Source: Pythium myriotylum (lineage: Eukaryota > Oomycota > Peronosporomycetes > Pythiales > Pythiaceae). Taken from it: 64,000 nt of DNA. Shown piece by piece: positions 1 through 10,127 of the stretch. The notes under the pieces are model-generated. The model was given only the letters and a program-made list of their open reading frames with translations. It was not told the DNA's origin and ran no database searches. The stretch is taken from positions 868,001-932,000 of the forward strand of contig JALJCQ010000024.1 in assembly GCA_023091665.1 (NCBI GenBank). The letters run 5' to 3'. The translations under genes were made by a program, and so were the position numbers. Within the stretch, counting starts at the first letter, position 1, and every line of letters starts with the position of its first letter.

Positions 1-1383
1 TCGGGCTTGCATATCACTGTCGCTTTCGCTTTCGCTGCCGCGTAGGTTCTCGCTCTCACGCTGACCAAGCCGGCCGAGTTGACCGAGCTGGCGGAGCGAC
101 GGCGCGCGCAGTTTGGGCGAGAAGCTGCCAAGCGGAATGGCGTCCAGACTAACCGGAGCGTAACCCTGATGCAATAGCGGCTGCGAGCCGTTGGGCGACG
201 CCTGCGTGATCGCGAGCGCGTTCGAATCCTGGCGTGACCATGACTTGAGCAGGGGCTTGCATGCGGTCGCGTCCGCACAGGTGAAGAGGTTCTGGTCGAG
301 AGAGATGCCGTGGAGTTTCGCGAGCTGGTCGTTGTCGGTGATGTCGTCGTTGCGGTCGCCGTTCCAGTTGCCCATGAGTCCGGAGATGACGTCGCGGGCA
401 CTAGCAGGATTCCCAGCGGCAGTCGCAGTCGCAGTCGCAGTCCTGTTCCCAGCTGCAGCTCCGGCTCCGGCACCGATCCCAGTCTTGAAGTAGGGTGAGA
501 GTTGCAGCGCGACATTGATGAGCGGGTAGTCCTTAAGTTGGCTGAGATTGATATCAACGTAGGCGGCGTGGTCGACGTTGGCAAAGACGCGGAAGCCCTG
601 CGCAGCGGTCGACGTGAGGCGCTCGACCGAGAGCCACTGGAGCGAGGCCGAGGCGCGCGCAGCCTGTAGCTTGCCGTCGACGATGAAGAAGCGTGCGAGC
701 GAGGCACCGAAGGCGACAGCGACGCCCTGGTAGCAGCTAGGCGCCGCGTCCTTGAGTCGCGCGACGTCACCGCACTTTTCCTGGAAGATCTGCACCTGGA
801 GACTGCCGGCCTCGACGTACTTGAAGACGCCCTGCTTCTGGAAGTCATAGGCCACGCCGTCGAGCGTGGTGAGGTGCGGGTCGCCCCAGCCGGAGCAGCT
901 GCCGGAGCTGATCACCTTGCGCTTGAGCTTCTGCTCGTCAGTAGCTCGCGGGCCCCGTTTGTACGCAAGCGTCACGGGTATGTCCACGACGCTGCCGTCG
1001 GGCGTCGAGGCCGATGCCGAGCCGGTCAGCGTGCGGCACGTGGCGCGCTGCGTGTGGGACGCCTTCTTGGTCTTGGAGAAGGCGAACTTGGAGCGGGCGC
1101 AGACCAGTCCGGGCGCCGAGACCTCGACCTCGGCGGGTGGGTTCTTGGCGTACTTCGGATTGAGCTTCACGACGATCGTGACGACGGTGCCGTCTTGGAT
1201 GGGCGTGTCGGGGGAGACATCCGAAGAAGAGGGAGCGTTGGCGCTGGCGTTAGAGTTGGTGTCGGTTGAACTTTGAACGGCGACGGAGACGCAGTTCTGC
1301 GCGGCCGCCAGGTCGGTTGACGTGGCAGCGAGGACAGCGAAGGCCGTGGCGAGCAGGGAGCGGAGAATGGCAATGGCGCGCAT
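1..1383 (-). CDS. Secreted VWD-domain protein, left copy (partial)
   Basis: This is a partial copy of the gene at 3374-5380, read on the minus strand from the ATG at 1381-1383. The window edge cuts it at a point equivalent to position 4756 of the right copy, so the C-terminal linker and EGF module are not visible. The protein starts with a signal peptide (MRAIAILRSLLATAFAVLAA) and contains a von Willebrand factor type D domain with the CSGWGDPHLTTLDG signature near residue 162. In the aligned region it matches the right copy base for base as far as I checked. It is transcribed divergently from its twin across a 2-kb shared upstream region. Function is not established; extracellular adhesion or matrix assembly is inferred from the domain type. 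Confidence 0.85.
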   Translation of the reverse strand, partial: MRAIAILRSLLATAFAVLAATSTDLAAAQNCVSVAVQSSTDTNSNASANAPSSSDVSPDTPIQDGTVVTIVVKLNPKYAKNPPAEVEVSAPGLVCARSKFAFSKTKKASHTQRATCRTLTGSASASTPDGSVVDIPVTLAYKRGPRATDEQKLKRKVISSGSCSGWGDPHLTTLDGVAYDFQKQGVFKYVEAGSLQVQIFQEKCGDVARLKDAAPSCYQGVAVAFGASLARFFIVDGKLQAARASASLQWLSVERLTSTAAQGFRVFANVDHAAYVDINLSQLKDYPLINVALQLSPYFKTGIGAGAGAAAGNRTATATATAAGNPASARDVISGLMGNWNGDRNDDITDNDQLAKLHGISLDQNLFTCADATACKPLLKSWSRQDSNALAITQASPNGSQPLLHQGYAPVSLDAIPLGSFSPKLRAPSLRQLGQLGRLGQRESENLRGSESESDSDMQAR

Positions 1384-2204
1384 GGTGATGACGGGCCGAG
1401 TCGGGATAGCGGTGGTACAGTATCGACGAGGCGGGTACTGTGGGTGGGGTTGGACTGGAGACCTCGTCTTCAGTAGTTGGGTTGGTTGGTTGGTGGGTGG
1501 GTCGTGTGGGATTCACGAGGCGAGTTGTAGAATGAGTTGTCGGTAGGTGTGGAAGCTGGGGGTCGACAGGGTCGACAGGGTGGAGTGGGTGAAGTAGGGG
1601 TGTTGCTTCTGGTGATGTATGTGTGTGAGGTGTGGGTACTACCCACGGGCATGCTACCCGTCCTGGAGCAGGACTCTCGCTGCCCAGTAGGTAGCGCGGA
1701 GGGTGTAGGGCCACTTTGTGTCCCTCCAGAGTCGTGTGCGGTGTGAGGTGGTTGAGTATGAGACTATGAGAGGCAGAGTGAGCCGGTTTAGATGGAGAGG
1801 CTCGGCGATGGAGGGATCGAGACAGCTGGGGAAAATGGTCTCACTAAGATGCAAGAGGCAGAGCACTAGAGAGTATGGATTGTTCGCGAGGAGAGGAAGA
1901 CTTGAAAAGTGACATGCGTATTCGTCGCCAGGTTGGCCGGAGTGTAAGTCTTCTTGTTGCGGACTTGTTGGCGATGTAGCCGCTTGTGGACTTCCAATGG
2001 GTCTGCGCGCTTGCGTGCTTTTTGGTAGACCGTAAAGAGCCCGATTGAGCTATAGGGAGTGGTCGACCTGGAGGCCGCCGATTAGGCCTCTGTACTCCAC
2101 TTGGCCGCTATTTGTAGTAGATACGGCGCTTAGCTCCACCCGATGGAGGCCTCACCGGAAGATCGAATGACGTGAACGGCCCCGTGACTTCAATTGAAGT
2201 TGCT
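1384..2204. other. Upstream region of left VWD gene
   Basis: This is the mirror copy of 2553-3373 and holds the upstream region of the left VWD gene. It contains the mirror of three short dyads found at 3083-3125, lying here at 1632-1674. I see no convincing gene in it. Confidence 0.6.
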
Positions 2205-2552
2205 GAGAGATTTCTCTGCTGATCGCCTGGGTGTCTAACTCATTCCATAATACAAAATCCGTCTGAGCTTGACGACACGTATAGTCAGTGCAAGGTGCGT
2301 GGTTGTTGTCCACACAAGTTAAATAGCCAGTAGAAAAGATGACATCAGCAAATCCGAGCCTTACCATTCCGATATGGCCTCTCGAATACTCCAAGGATAA
2401 TGCGAACAAATCGAAATCAGCCCTCTTCTCTATTCCCTTGAAATTGCCATGGGCGGCATCGTGACGACCATGTCCATAGACGATCCAAGTGCACAAATCT
2501 CTTATCAGCGATCGACCGTTGAGAAGAAATTTGTGCACATAAACATGTTCTA
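2205..2552. other. Unique spacer of the inverted repeat
   Basis: This 348-bp stretch separates the two arms and is not repeated elsewhere in the window as far as I can see. It is more AT-rich than the arms. On the minus strand an open frame runs from a GTG at 2538 through the spacer to a stop at 2152 inside the left arm (128 codons). The frame looks protein-like (aromatic residues and four cysteines in the middle) but has no ATG in frame at its start and no family I recognise. It may be a captured gene fragment. Confidence 0.6.
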
Positions 2553-4756
2553 AGCAACTTCAATTGAAGTCACGGGGCCGTTCACGTCATTCGATCTTCC
2601 GGTGAGGCCTCCATCGGGTGGAGCTAAACGCCGTATCTACTACAAATAGCGGCCAAGTGGAGTACAGAGGCCTAATCGGCGGCCTCCAGGTCGACCACTC
2701 CCTATAGCTCAATCGGGCTCTTTACGGTCTACCAAAAAGCACGCAAGCGCGCAGACCCATTGGAAGTCCACAAGCGGCTACATCGCCAACAAGTCCGCAA
2801 CAAGAAGACTTACACTCCGGCCAACCTGGCGACGAATACGCATGTCACTTTTCAAGTCTTCCTCTCCTCGCGAACAATCCATACTCTCTAGTGCTCTGCC
2901 TCTTGCATCTTAGTGAGACCATTTTCCCCAGCTGTCTCGATCCCTCCATCGCCGAGCCTCTCCATCTAAACCGGCTCACTCTGCCTCTCATAGTCTCATA
3001 CTCAACCACCTCACACCGCACACGACTCTGGAGGGACACAAAGTGGCCCTACACCCTCCGCGCTACCTACTGGGCAGCGAGAGTCCTGCTCCAGGACGGG
3101 TAGCATGCCCGTGGGTAGTACCCACACCTCACACACATACATCACCAGAAGCAACACCCCTACTTCACCCACTCCACCCTGTCGACCCTGTCGACCCCCA
3201 GCTTCCACACCTACCGACAACTCATTCTACAACTCGCCTCGTGAATCCCACACGACCCACCCACCAACCAACCAACCCAACTACTGAAGACGAGGTCTCC
3301 AGTCCAACCCCACCCACAGTACCCGCCTCGTCGATACTGTACCACCGCTATCCCGACTCGGCCCGTCATCACCATGCGCGCCATTGCCATTCTCCGCTCC
3401 CTGCTCGCCACGGCCTTCGCTGTCCTCGCTGCCACGTCAACCGACCTGGCGGCCGCGCAGAACTGCGTCTCCGTCGCCGTTCAAAGTTCAACCGACACCA
3501 ACTCTAACGCCAGCGCCAACGCTCCCTCTTCTTCGGATGTCTCCCCCGACACGCCCATCCAAGACGGCACCGTCGTCACGATCGTCGTGAAGCTCAATCC
3601 GAAGTACGCCAAGAACCCACCCGCCGAGGTCGAGGTCTCGGCGCCCGGACTGGTCTGCGCCCGCTCCAAGTTCGCCTTCTCCAAGACCAAGAAGGCGTCC
3701 CACACGCAGCGCGCCACGTGCCGCACGCTGACCGGCTCGGCATCGGCCTCGACGCCCGACGGCAGCGTCGTGGACATACCCGTGACGCTTGCGTACAAAC
3801 GGGGCCCGCGAGCTACTGACGAGCAGAAGCTCAAGCGCAAGGTGATCAGCTCCGGCAGCTGCTCCGGCTGGGGCGACCCGCACCTCACCACGCTCGACGG
3901 CGTGGCCTATGACTTCCAGAAGCAGGGCGTCTTCAAGTACGTCGAGGCCGGCAGTCTCCAGGTGCAGATCTTCCAGGAAAAGTGCGGTGACGTCGCGCGA
4001 CTCAAGGACGCGGCGCCTAGCTGCTACCAGGGCGTCGCTGTCGCCTTCGGTGCCTCGCTCGCACGCTTCTTCATCGTCGACGGCAAGCTACAGGCTGCGC
4101 GCGCCTCGGCCTCGCTCCAGTGGCTCTCGGTCGAGCGCCTCACGTCGACCGCTGCGCAGGGCTTCCGCGTCTTTGCCAACGTCGACCACGCCGCCTACGT
4201 TGATATCAATCTCAGCCAACTTAAGGACTACCCGCTCATCAATGTCGCGCTGCAACTCTCACCCTACTTCAAGACTGGGATCGGTGCCGGAGCCGGAGCT
4301 GCAGCTGGGAACAGGACTGCGACTGCGACTGCGACTGCCGCTGGGAATCCTGCTAGTGCCCGCGACGTCATCTCCGGACTCATGGGCAACTGGAACGGCG
4401 ACCGCAACGACGACATCACCGACAACGACCAGCTCGCGAAACTCCACGGCATCTCTCTCGACCAGAACCTCTTCACCTGTGCGGACGCGACCGCATGCAA
4501 GCCCCTGCTCAAGTCATGGTCACGCCAGGATTCGAACGCGCTCGCGATCACGCAGGCGTCGCCCAACGGCTCGCAGCCGCTATTGCATCAGGGTTACGCT
4601 CCGGTTAGTCTGGACGCCATTCCGCTTGGCAGCTTCTCGCCCAAACTGCGCGCGCCGTCGCTCCGCCAGCTCGGTCAACTCGGCCGGCTTGGTCAGCGTG
4701 AGAGCGAGAACCTACGCGGCAGCGAAAGCGAAAGCGACAGTGATATGCAAGCCCGA
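2553..4756. repeat. Right arm of large inverted repeat
   Basis: This is the reverse complement of 1-2204. It spans 820 bp of upstream sequence plus the first 1383 bp of the right VWD-EGF gene. The gene continues past the visible arm end because the left partner is cut by the window, so the repeat may be longer. Confidence 0.95.
3083..3125. promoter_or_regulatory. Three adjacent dyads upstream of VWD gene
   Basis: Three short inverted repeats follow one another about 250-290 bp upstream of the VWD start codon. They are GTCCT/AGGAC at 3083-3097, CGGG/CCCG at 3097-3111, and the perfect 15-mer GTGGGTAGTACCCAC at 3111-3125. Dyads of this size can be binding sites for dimeric regulators. That function is inference only. 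The mirror copy lies at 1632-1674. Confidence 0.3.
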
Positions 4757-5380
4757 CTCCTGCAAGGCTCGGCGGAGTACGTGGCAGGCATCGTGGCGGC
4801 GACCCCAGATGGCGCCAAGTCCAACGATGCGGTACGTACAGCGACTGCCTCGACGTCGATGGCCGTCACAGGCAACAATAGCGCCACCAACGTCACCGAC
4901 AAGCCCATCTCGACGCCAATTTCCACGCTGTCATCCACTCCCACTCCCACGCCAACTACTTCAAAGCCGAACTCCGACGCCGCCACCAACAACGTTGTCG
5001 ACGTCACGCCACGTGCCACTCTACTCTGCCAGCAGGTCATTTCGGCCATCGCCACCACTTGCGCCAAGTACGTAAGCGACACGGATCACCACATCCACTC
5101 TCGATGCATCGCCGACGCCGCGCTCCTCCAAGACCTCACCATCGTCGACAGCGCCAAGCTCGGCTACTTGCGCGAGTGCCGCCGCGAGCTCGACGCGCGT
5201 CTGTCGTCGCAGACAGCTACCGCCGCGGAGACCGCTGCGCTGCAGAAGGATCGTGACGCGCTCTTCTTCGGCGATCTGTCGCGCTGCGCCAACCAGTGCA
5301 GTGGTCGTGGCAAGTGTCTCGCGGCCGGCTGCCAGTGCGACGCTGGCTACACGGGTCTTGGCTGCGACGTCAAGATTTAA
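3374..5380 (+). CDS. Secreted VWD-EGF repeat-linker protein, right copy
   Basis: This is an uninterrupted 668-aa gene. The ATG at 3374 starts a clear signal peptide (residues 1 to about 28, ending ATSTDLAAAQ). A von Willebrand factor type D domain begins near residue 162 with CSGWGDPHLTTLDG and ends near the GNWNGDRNDD motif, a typical VWD arrangement. A Ser/Thr/Pro-rich low-complexity linker follows. A cysteine-rich segment then leads to a C-terminal EGF-like module (CSGRGKC, CQCDAGYTGLGC). The protein is predicted to be secreted or wall-associated. Two further copies occur here, an identical partial one in the left arm and a diverged one at 61704-63815. The biological role is unknown; adhesion or extracellular matrix function is inferred from the domains. 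Confidence 0.9.
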   Translation: MRAIAILRSLLATAFAVLAATSTDLAAAQNCVSVAVQSSTDTNSNASANAPSSSDVSPDTPIQDGTVVTIVVKLNPKYAKNPPAEVEVSAPGLVCARSKFAFSKTKKASHTQRATCRTLTGSASASTPDGSVVDIPVTLAYKRGPRATDEQKLKRKVISSGSCSGWGDPHLTTLDGVAYDFQKQGVFKYVEAGSLQVQIFQEKCGDVARLKDAAPSCYQGVAVAFGASLARFFIVDGKLQAARASASLQWLSVERLTSTAAQGFRVFANVDHAAYVDINLSQLKDYPLINVALQLSPYFKTGIGAGAGAAAGNRTATATATAAGNPASARDVISGLMGNWNGDRNDDITDNDQLAKLHGISLDQNLFTCADATACKPLLKSWSRQDSNALAITQASPNGSQPLLHQGYAPVSLDAIPLGSFSPKLRAPSLRQLGQLGRLGQRESENLRGSESESDSDMQARLLQGSAEYVAGIVAATPDGAKSNDAVRTATASTSMAVTGNNSATNVTDKPISTPISTLSSTPTPTPTTSKPNSDAATNNVVDVTPRATLLCQQVISAIATTCAKYVSDTDHHIHSRCIADAALLQDLTIVDSAKLGYLRECRRELDARLSSQTATAAETAALQKDRDALFFGDLSRCANQCSGRGKCLAAGCQCDAGYTGLGCDVKI

Positions 5381-5787
5381 GCAAGGCGAAGAGTTTCAAG
5401 TGGAAGGAGAGGTTTGCGTGGCGATCGGAGCCGTCGCATTCCATCGAACGGAGACGCAAAGCGTCCCCGTCTCGTGCATAGTGCATTTTGTAGCGTTTGC
5501 ATCCGAAACAGTCAATGGCAATGGGAATACCAATGTCCTCGCCAAACATGATATGGATGCGCCAAAACCGATATGGGTTCATCCGAGTCAGACATTTGGG
5601 TCAATCGTCTTCACCTCCAATTAATTGCTGACGAGTCTTACAAACCCCGAATGGGGTAGTTCATAGTTCTGTTACTCATCGAGCTATGGGTTGGCACAGT
5701 GACGCTCTCTTTAGTAGGTTGATGTTGCGCTTGCCTACTTTGGACAGGCGGTGTGGATTCTACCAGACTGGATATGACGCAGAAAAA
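5381..5787. other. Convergent intergenic region
   Basis: This 407-bp stretch lies between the 3' ends of the VWD-EGF gene (plus) and the first GH72 gene (minus). Only short overlapping frames are present. I see no gene, RNA or clear repeat. Confidence 0.5.
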
Positions 5788-7504
5788 TTAGGCCATGGCG
5801 GCGACGACGGCCGTCGCAAGCAACAGCGCGAGACTGGCACCGAGCGAACCAGCGTCATTTGTGCCTGCGGTCTGCGTCTGTGGAGACGCACTGTTGCTGC
5901 TGGCACTGGCACCGGCGGTCGCGGGCGGCAGCGTCGTCGGGTATTTGGTAGCTGTCGTACGGCCGCAGGTCGGCACCACCGCCGAGCATGCGAGTGTCTC
6001 GACTGTTAAAGATCCCACCAGACATGAGTTAACCTCTTTGGTGGTGAAGAAAGAGGAGATATGGCTTACCTGATGGCGTAGGAGGGATCGTAGACGAGAC
6101 GTTGGCAGTCGGGCACTTGAGTGCGGCGCCGCTGCGCGTGGGCGTGTAGTTGTCGATCGTGAGTGTCGAGTCCTTGGTGGTCGTGTACGCCTTCTTGAGG
6201 TTCTCGAACTCAGGGTACGGCACAAACTTGCAGGGCACTTTGTCATGGTCGCAGTCGTCCGGCTGGAAGTAGCCAATACCGTACTTGCCTGGGTCCTTTT
6301 CCTTGGTGAGCTCTGTTGGAACGAGTCAGTACGAGGGTTCTAATCGTATCTTCTCCAACTCAACGACGTACCCTTGACTTTGACGAGGTTTGCGACCTCC
6401 GTCGTGAACTCGAACACATTGCCGCCGACGATCTGCGCCGTCATGTCGGCTTCGTCGTTCATCCATTTGGCCTACACCACAACAGCGTTGTCGATATCTC
6501 GTGCTCTCAGCTGGTCAACAGAAGCTACTTACATCGTAGAACCCGCGCTGGTTCTCAAAGCCTTCGACCGTGTTCTCGCCTTCGTTACAGCCAAACTCGC
6601 CAAACATGAGCGGCCGAGAGTACGCGATGTTCTCGTACTCCTTCATGAGCTGCTGGAGACCCTCCGAGTCGGCGTACTTGACGTTCTTGATCGGGTCGCA
6701 CTCGACGTACGGGTTGAAACCGATCCAGTCAGCGCGTGTGTTCGAGTCGCCATCAATCTCGCAGTCGTAGTACTGAAGCCACTGTGCGCGCGGCGGGATG
6801 TCGGCGATGTCGAGCCCGATCGGCACCTGGCGCAGCGACGAGGCACAGCTCGCAGCGTACGCACGCGTGTCGCGCAGCAGTGCCTTGACGCACGGCGCAG
6901 TGGCTGTGCCGGCCTTGCCGTGTTTGATCTGCAAGTTGTTCTCGTTGCCGACGCTGAAGCCGAGCGTGTTGTCGTACACGGCCATGGCGTTGTACACCAT
7001 CTGGATACGCGTGAAGAGCTCGCCCGGGTAACACGCTGGTGGCAGCACGTCCTGCACCGAACAGTTCTCGCATCTGTACAGATCACATGATTAGAGAGGT
7101 CAGATTAATCCAGCGAGAACGACTAGCGAGACGTACGGCGCCGTCATGCCGATGAGCACGTAGATGCCACGCTCGGCACACGCACACATAAACTTGTCGT
7201 GCGGTCGCGTCGGGTCGACACTGTACAAGCGGATCGTGTTGACGCCGAGGTCCTTCATGATCTCGAGGTGCGGGAGCCAGACGTCTTCGTAGTCGTCGGC
7301 GGCCCAGTCGTAGTTGCCGACGTTGGCAAACTCGCCGGCGTTCGGACGCGGGTAGTAGGCCATGCCTTTCATGCGGAACTCTTTGCCGGTCACCGAGTTG
7401 AAGAACTTGTTGCCCTTGATGATGATCGGCGGGGCTTCGGCGTTGACGGACGAGATCGCCGCGAGAGCCAACGCGGCGATCGAGGCAAAGGTCGAAGCTC
7501 GCAT
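5788..7504 (-). CDS. GH72 1,3-beta-glucanosyltransferase, copy 1
   Basis: This gene encodes a 488-aa GPI-type beta-1,3-glucanosyltransferase that elongates and remodels wall beta-glucan. Five exons: 7137-7504, 6533-7073, 6372-6471, 6070-6312 and 5788-6002. The introns are 59-67 bp with GT-AG ends (for example GTACGT...CAG at 7136-7074). The ATG at 7504 begins a signal peptide (MRASTFASIAALALAA). GH72 catalytic acids sit in SVGNEN (about E167) and LMFGEFGC (about E282). A cysteine-bearing C-terminal region and a Ser/Thr-rich stretch precede a hydrophobic tail (GASLALLLATAVVAAMA), as expected for GPI attachment. It is the downstream-most of three tandem paralogues. Splice sites were chosen so that the frame matches the uninterrupted paralogue at 10128-11702. 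Confidence 0.9.
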
Positions 7505-7935
7505 CGAGGAAGAAGAAGGGAAGAGGAGGGGACGAGCTGCGGGGACCGAGGCGCGTTGGAGAATGAGAAGCCTGGCAGCCAGCAACAAGCGACTGAGAAT
7601 CGTCGGATCGACAACGCCGGCACAGCATGCGACAGTGAGCCAGCAGGTTCAGCGAATTGTGCCACGTGGGATTAGCCTTAATCAACGGCTGGTTTCGCGA
7701 TCCCGATTAACCAATGGGCTCTGACGTGGATGAGTCTCGACGACGATGTGACACTCGGGGAAGTGCGATTGAAAGCGATGGGTACGTAACAGACGAGCTG
7801 ACTCTTTCTTTCTCAGCTTTCTTTCACATTCGTTCGCTCTCTCTCACTCGTTCCTGACAAGCGACGACGGCGAAGGGGTGTGTAGTCAGAGATTTGGCAT
7901 TGTTTGGTTCAGTTGGGATCTTGGCATTTTCTAAT
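7505..7935. other. Promoter region between GH72 copies 1 and 2
   Basis: This 431-bp interval is upstream of GH72 copy 1 and downstream of copy 2. It contains a CT-rich stretch around 7803-7855. I see no additional gene. Confidence 0.5.
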
Positions 7936-9728
7936 CTAGAGAACGTGGGCTGCGACAACCGCGACGAGCACCGTCGCGGCCGTTGCAACACTGGACGCAG
8001 ACGATGTCGGCGCTGGTGTCGTGGTCGCAGACGATGACGATGACGACGGTGCCTTGGTGGTCGAGGAAGGCTTGGTCGTTTTGGTATCGGAGCCCGAGCT
8101 GCCCGCTGCCGAGGCCGAGCCCGTGGACGACTCGACGGTCTCAGTCGACAGAGGCGTGCCGTCGACCTTCAAGCGGTCGTCGATGACCTTTGGGTTCTTG
8201 CCAGTATTCGACTTCTTTCCGGCACAAACTGGCTGCGTGCCCGACGCACAGGCGAGTGGGACGACTGCACAAGAGACGCGGCGTTGTCAGCGACGAGATC
8301 CCGCCATGTGGAGGAGAAGAGCAAACGAAGGCGACTCACCGTCTGGCGTCTTCGGGATTGACTTGGAGATGGTGGTCGGGCACGTGAGGAGACGATTGCG
8401 CGACGGCGTGTAGCTCGAGAGCTTGACAGACGACGGGTCCGTCGTGGTGTAGGCCTTCTTGAGGTTGTCGTACTCCGGGTAAGGGGTGAACTTGCACGGA
8501 ATTTTGTCGTGGTCGCAGTTCTCCGGCAGGAAGTAGCCGACGCCGTACTTGCCGCCGTCCGAGGCCCCACTCAGCTCTACACAGAACAGTTCAAACCGTT
8601 AGCGCCTGTCCAATGGTGCCCATTGATGATCGCCCACGGAGACTCACTCTTGGTCTCGAGGTTGGCGATCTCCGTCGAGAACTCGAAGACGTTGCCGCCA
8701 ATGACCTCGTCTACCATGTCTTTTTCTGTGTTCATCCACTTGGCGTCGTTGAACGCACGCTGGTTCGCGAAGCCGTCGACCGTGTTCACGCCCTTGTTAC
8801 AGCCGAACTCGCCAAACATGATCGGTCGCGAGTAGTTGGCGTCGCGGTAGTCGCTCATGAGCTTCTTGAGGCCGTCGGCGTTGGTGTACGACGGATGCTT
8901 GATCGGGTCGCACTCGACGTACGGGTTGAAGCCGAGCCAGTCGGCGCTCGTGTTGGCGTCGTCGTCGACGAGGCAGTCGTAGTAGCTAATCCACTGCTGG
9001 CGTGGAGTGAGATCGGCCTGGTCCAGTCCGATGGGTACGTGGCGGAGATGGCCGACACAGCTGGTGGCGTACGCCTTGGTGTCGCGCAGCAGCGCCTTGA
9101 CGCACGGCGCCATGCGGAGCCCCGTCGGGTCCTTGGGCGTCGGCATGTTGTTCTCATTGCCGACACTGAAGCCGAGCGTGTTGTCGTAGACAGCGAAGGC
9201 GTTGTAGATCATCTGCACGCGCGTGAGGAGCTCCTTCGGGTAGCACGCCGGCGGTGCGAGGTCGGGCACGGCGCAGCCGTCGCATCTGTTCCATTCCCAG
9301 TCCATCTGTCAGTCTCTTAAAACCATCCGCCAAATGTTCTCCAAGTGGCCCACGTACGGCGCTGCCATGCCGACGATGACGTAGATGCCGGCCTCCGAGG
9401 CCGCGCACATGAACTTGTCGTGGGGCTTGGTCGGGTCCACGCTGTAGAGGCGCACGGCGTTGACGCCGAGATCCTTCATGAGCTCGAGGTGCGGGCCCCA
9501 GACAGCCTCGTGCTCGTCGGCCGCCCAGTCGAAGCCCGTGACGCCGGCAAACTCGCCGCCGTTGGGGCGTGGGTAGTAGGCCATGCCCTTGATGCGGAAC
9601 TCGAGCCCCGTGTCCGAGGCGAAGAGCTTGTTGCCCTTGACCACGAGCGGCGCGAGCCACGCGTGCGAAAGCTGCAGCGCGAGCGCCGCGCAGGCCAGCA
9701 GCAGCCGCGTCGCGCTGCTGAACGCCAT
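7936..9728 (-). CDS. GH72 1,3-beta-glucanosyltransferase, copy 2
   Basis: This gene encodes a 524-aa paralogue of its neighbours with the same predicted activity on wall beta-1,3-glucan. Four exons: 9358-9728, 8648-9285, 8340-8576 and 7936-8264, with introns of 71-75 bp. The ATG at 9728 gives a signal peptide ([20 protein letters not shown]). Catalytic motifs SVGNEN and IMFGEFGC are intact. The C-terminus is rich in Ser and Thr and ends in a hydrophobic segment ([17 protein letters not shown]), consistent with a GPI anchor. Compared with copy 1 it lacks the intron after the FYD/FND motif but keeps the other three positions. Confidence 0.9.
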
Positions 9729-10127
9729 GACGAACTGGGCAGACGGAGGAAAGAAGGAGACGGCTGACGAGACGAAGGAGACTCGGAGAATGACCGAGTG
9801 GGAGGCGTGTTCGTGGGCGTGCGTGGGCGTATAATAGGAGGGGGACTCGAGAGACCACGGTCTCCGATCCAGGGAGTATTACTCACGTGGCCAAGCTGAG
9901 CTCTTCAAGAGTTGCCCCCCTAGCCCTTCCGGTTCCAAAATTTCAGCGTTTTTAGGTGACGGGGTAGGGTTGTCGGTCGAAAATGGACCATTTGATTGGA
10001 TGAAAGGTATCCGAGTGCACAGAACCGGGTCATTTTTGTAGGTACCTGTAAAGTGATGACGGTCGGAACAAGATACGTGTGGAGTCAGCAAATTATAATT
10101 TGAGCTGAGAAACGAGCACTTCTTTCT
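9729..10127. other. Promoter region between GH72 copies 2 and 3
   Basis: This 399-bp interval separates GH72 copies 2 and 3 and should hold the copy 2 promoter. I see only short frames and no clear repeat. Confidence 0.5.

Larger units (their letters stand above)
1..2204. repeat. Left arm of large inverted repeat
   Basis: This arm is the reverse complement of 2553-4756: position x pairs with 4757-x with no indel in the parts compared. It includes the 5' coding part and upstream region of the VWD-EGF gene. The pairing breaks at 2205/2552. I saw one substitution between the arms, at 2129/2628, close to the spacer. The arm runs off the left edge of the window, so its full length is unknown. It could be a real recent inverted duplication or a fold-back assembly artefact. 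Confidence 0.95.

Noticed and set aside
1250..1714. 154-codon frame in the VWD upstream region (and its mirror at 3043-3507)
   Set aside because: It is Pro/Thr/His-rich leader sequence overlapping the real start in another frame, with no domain.
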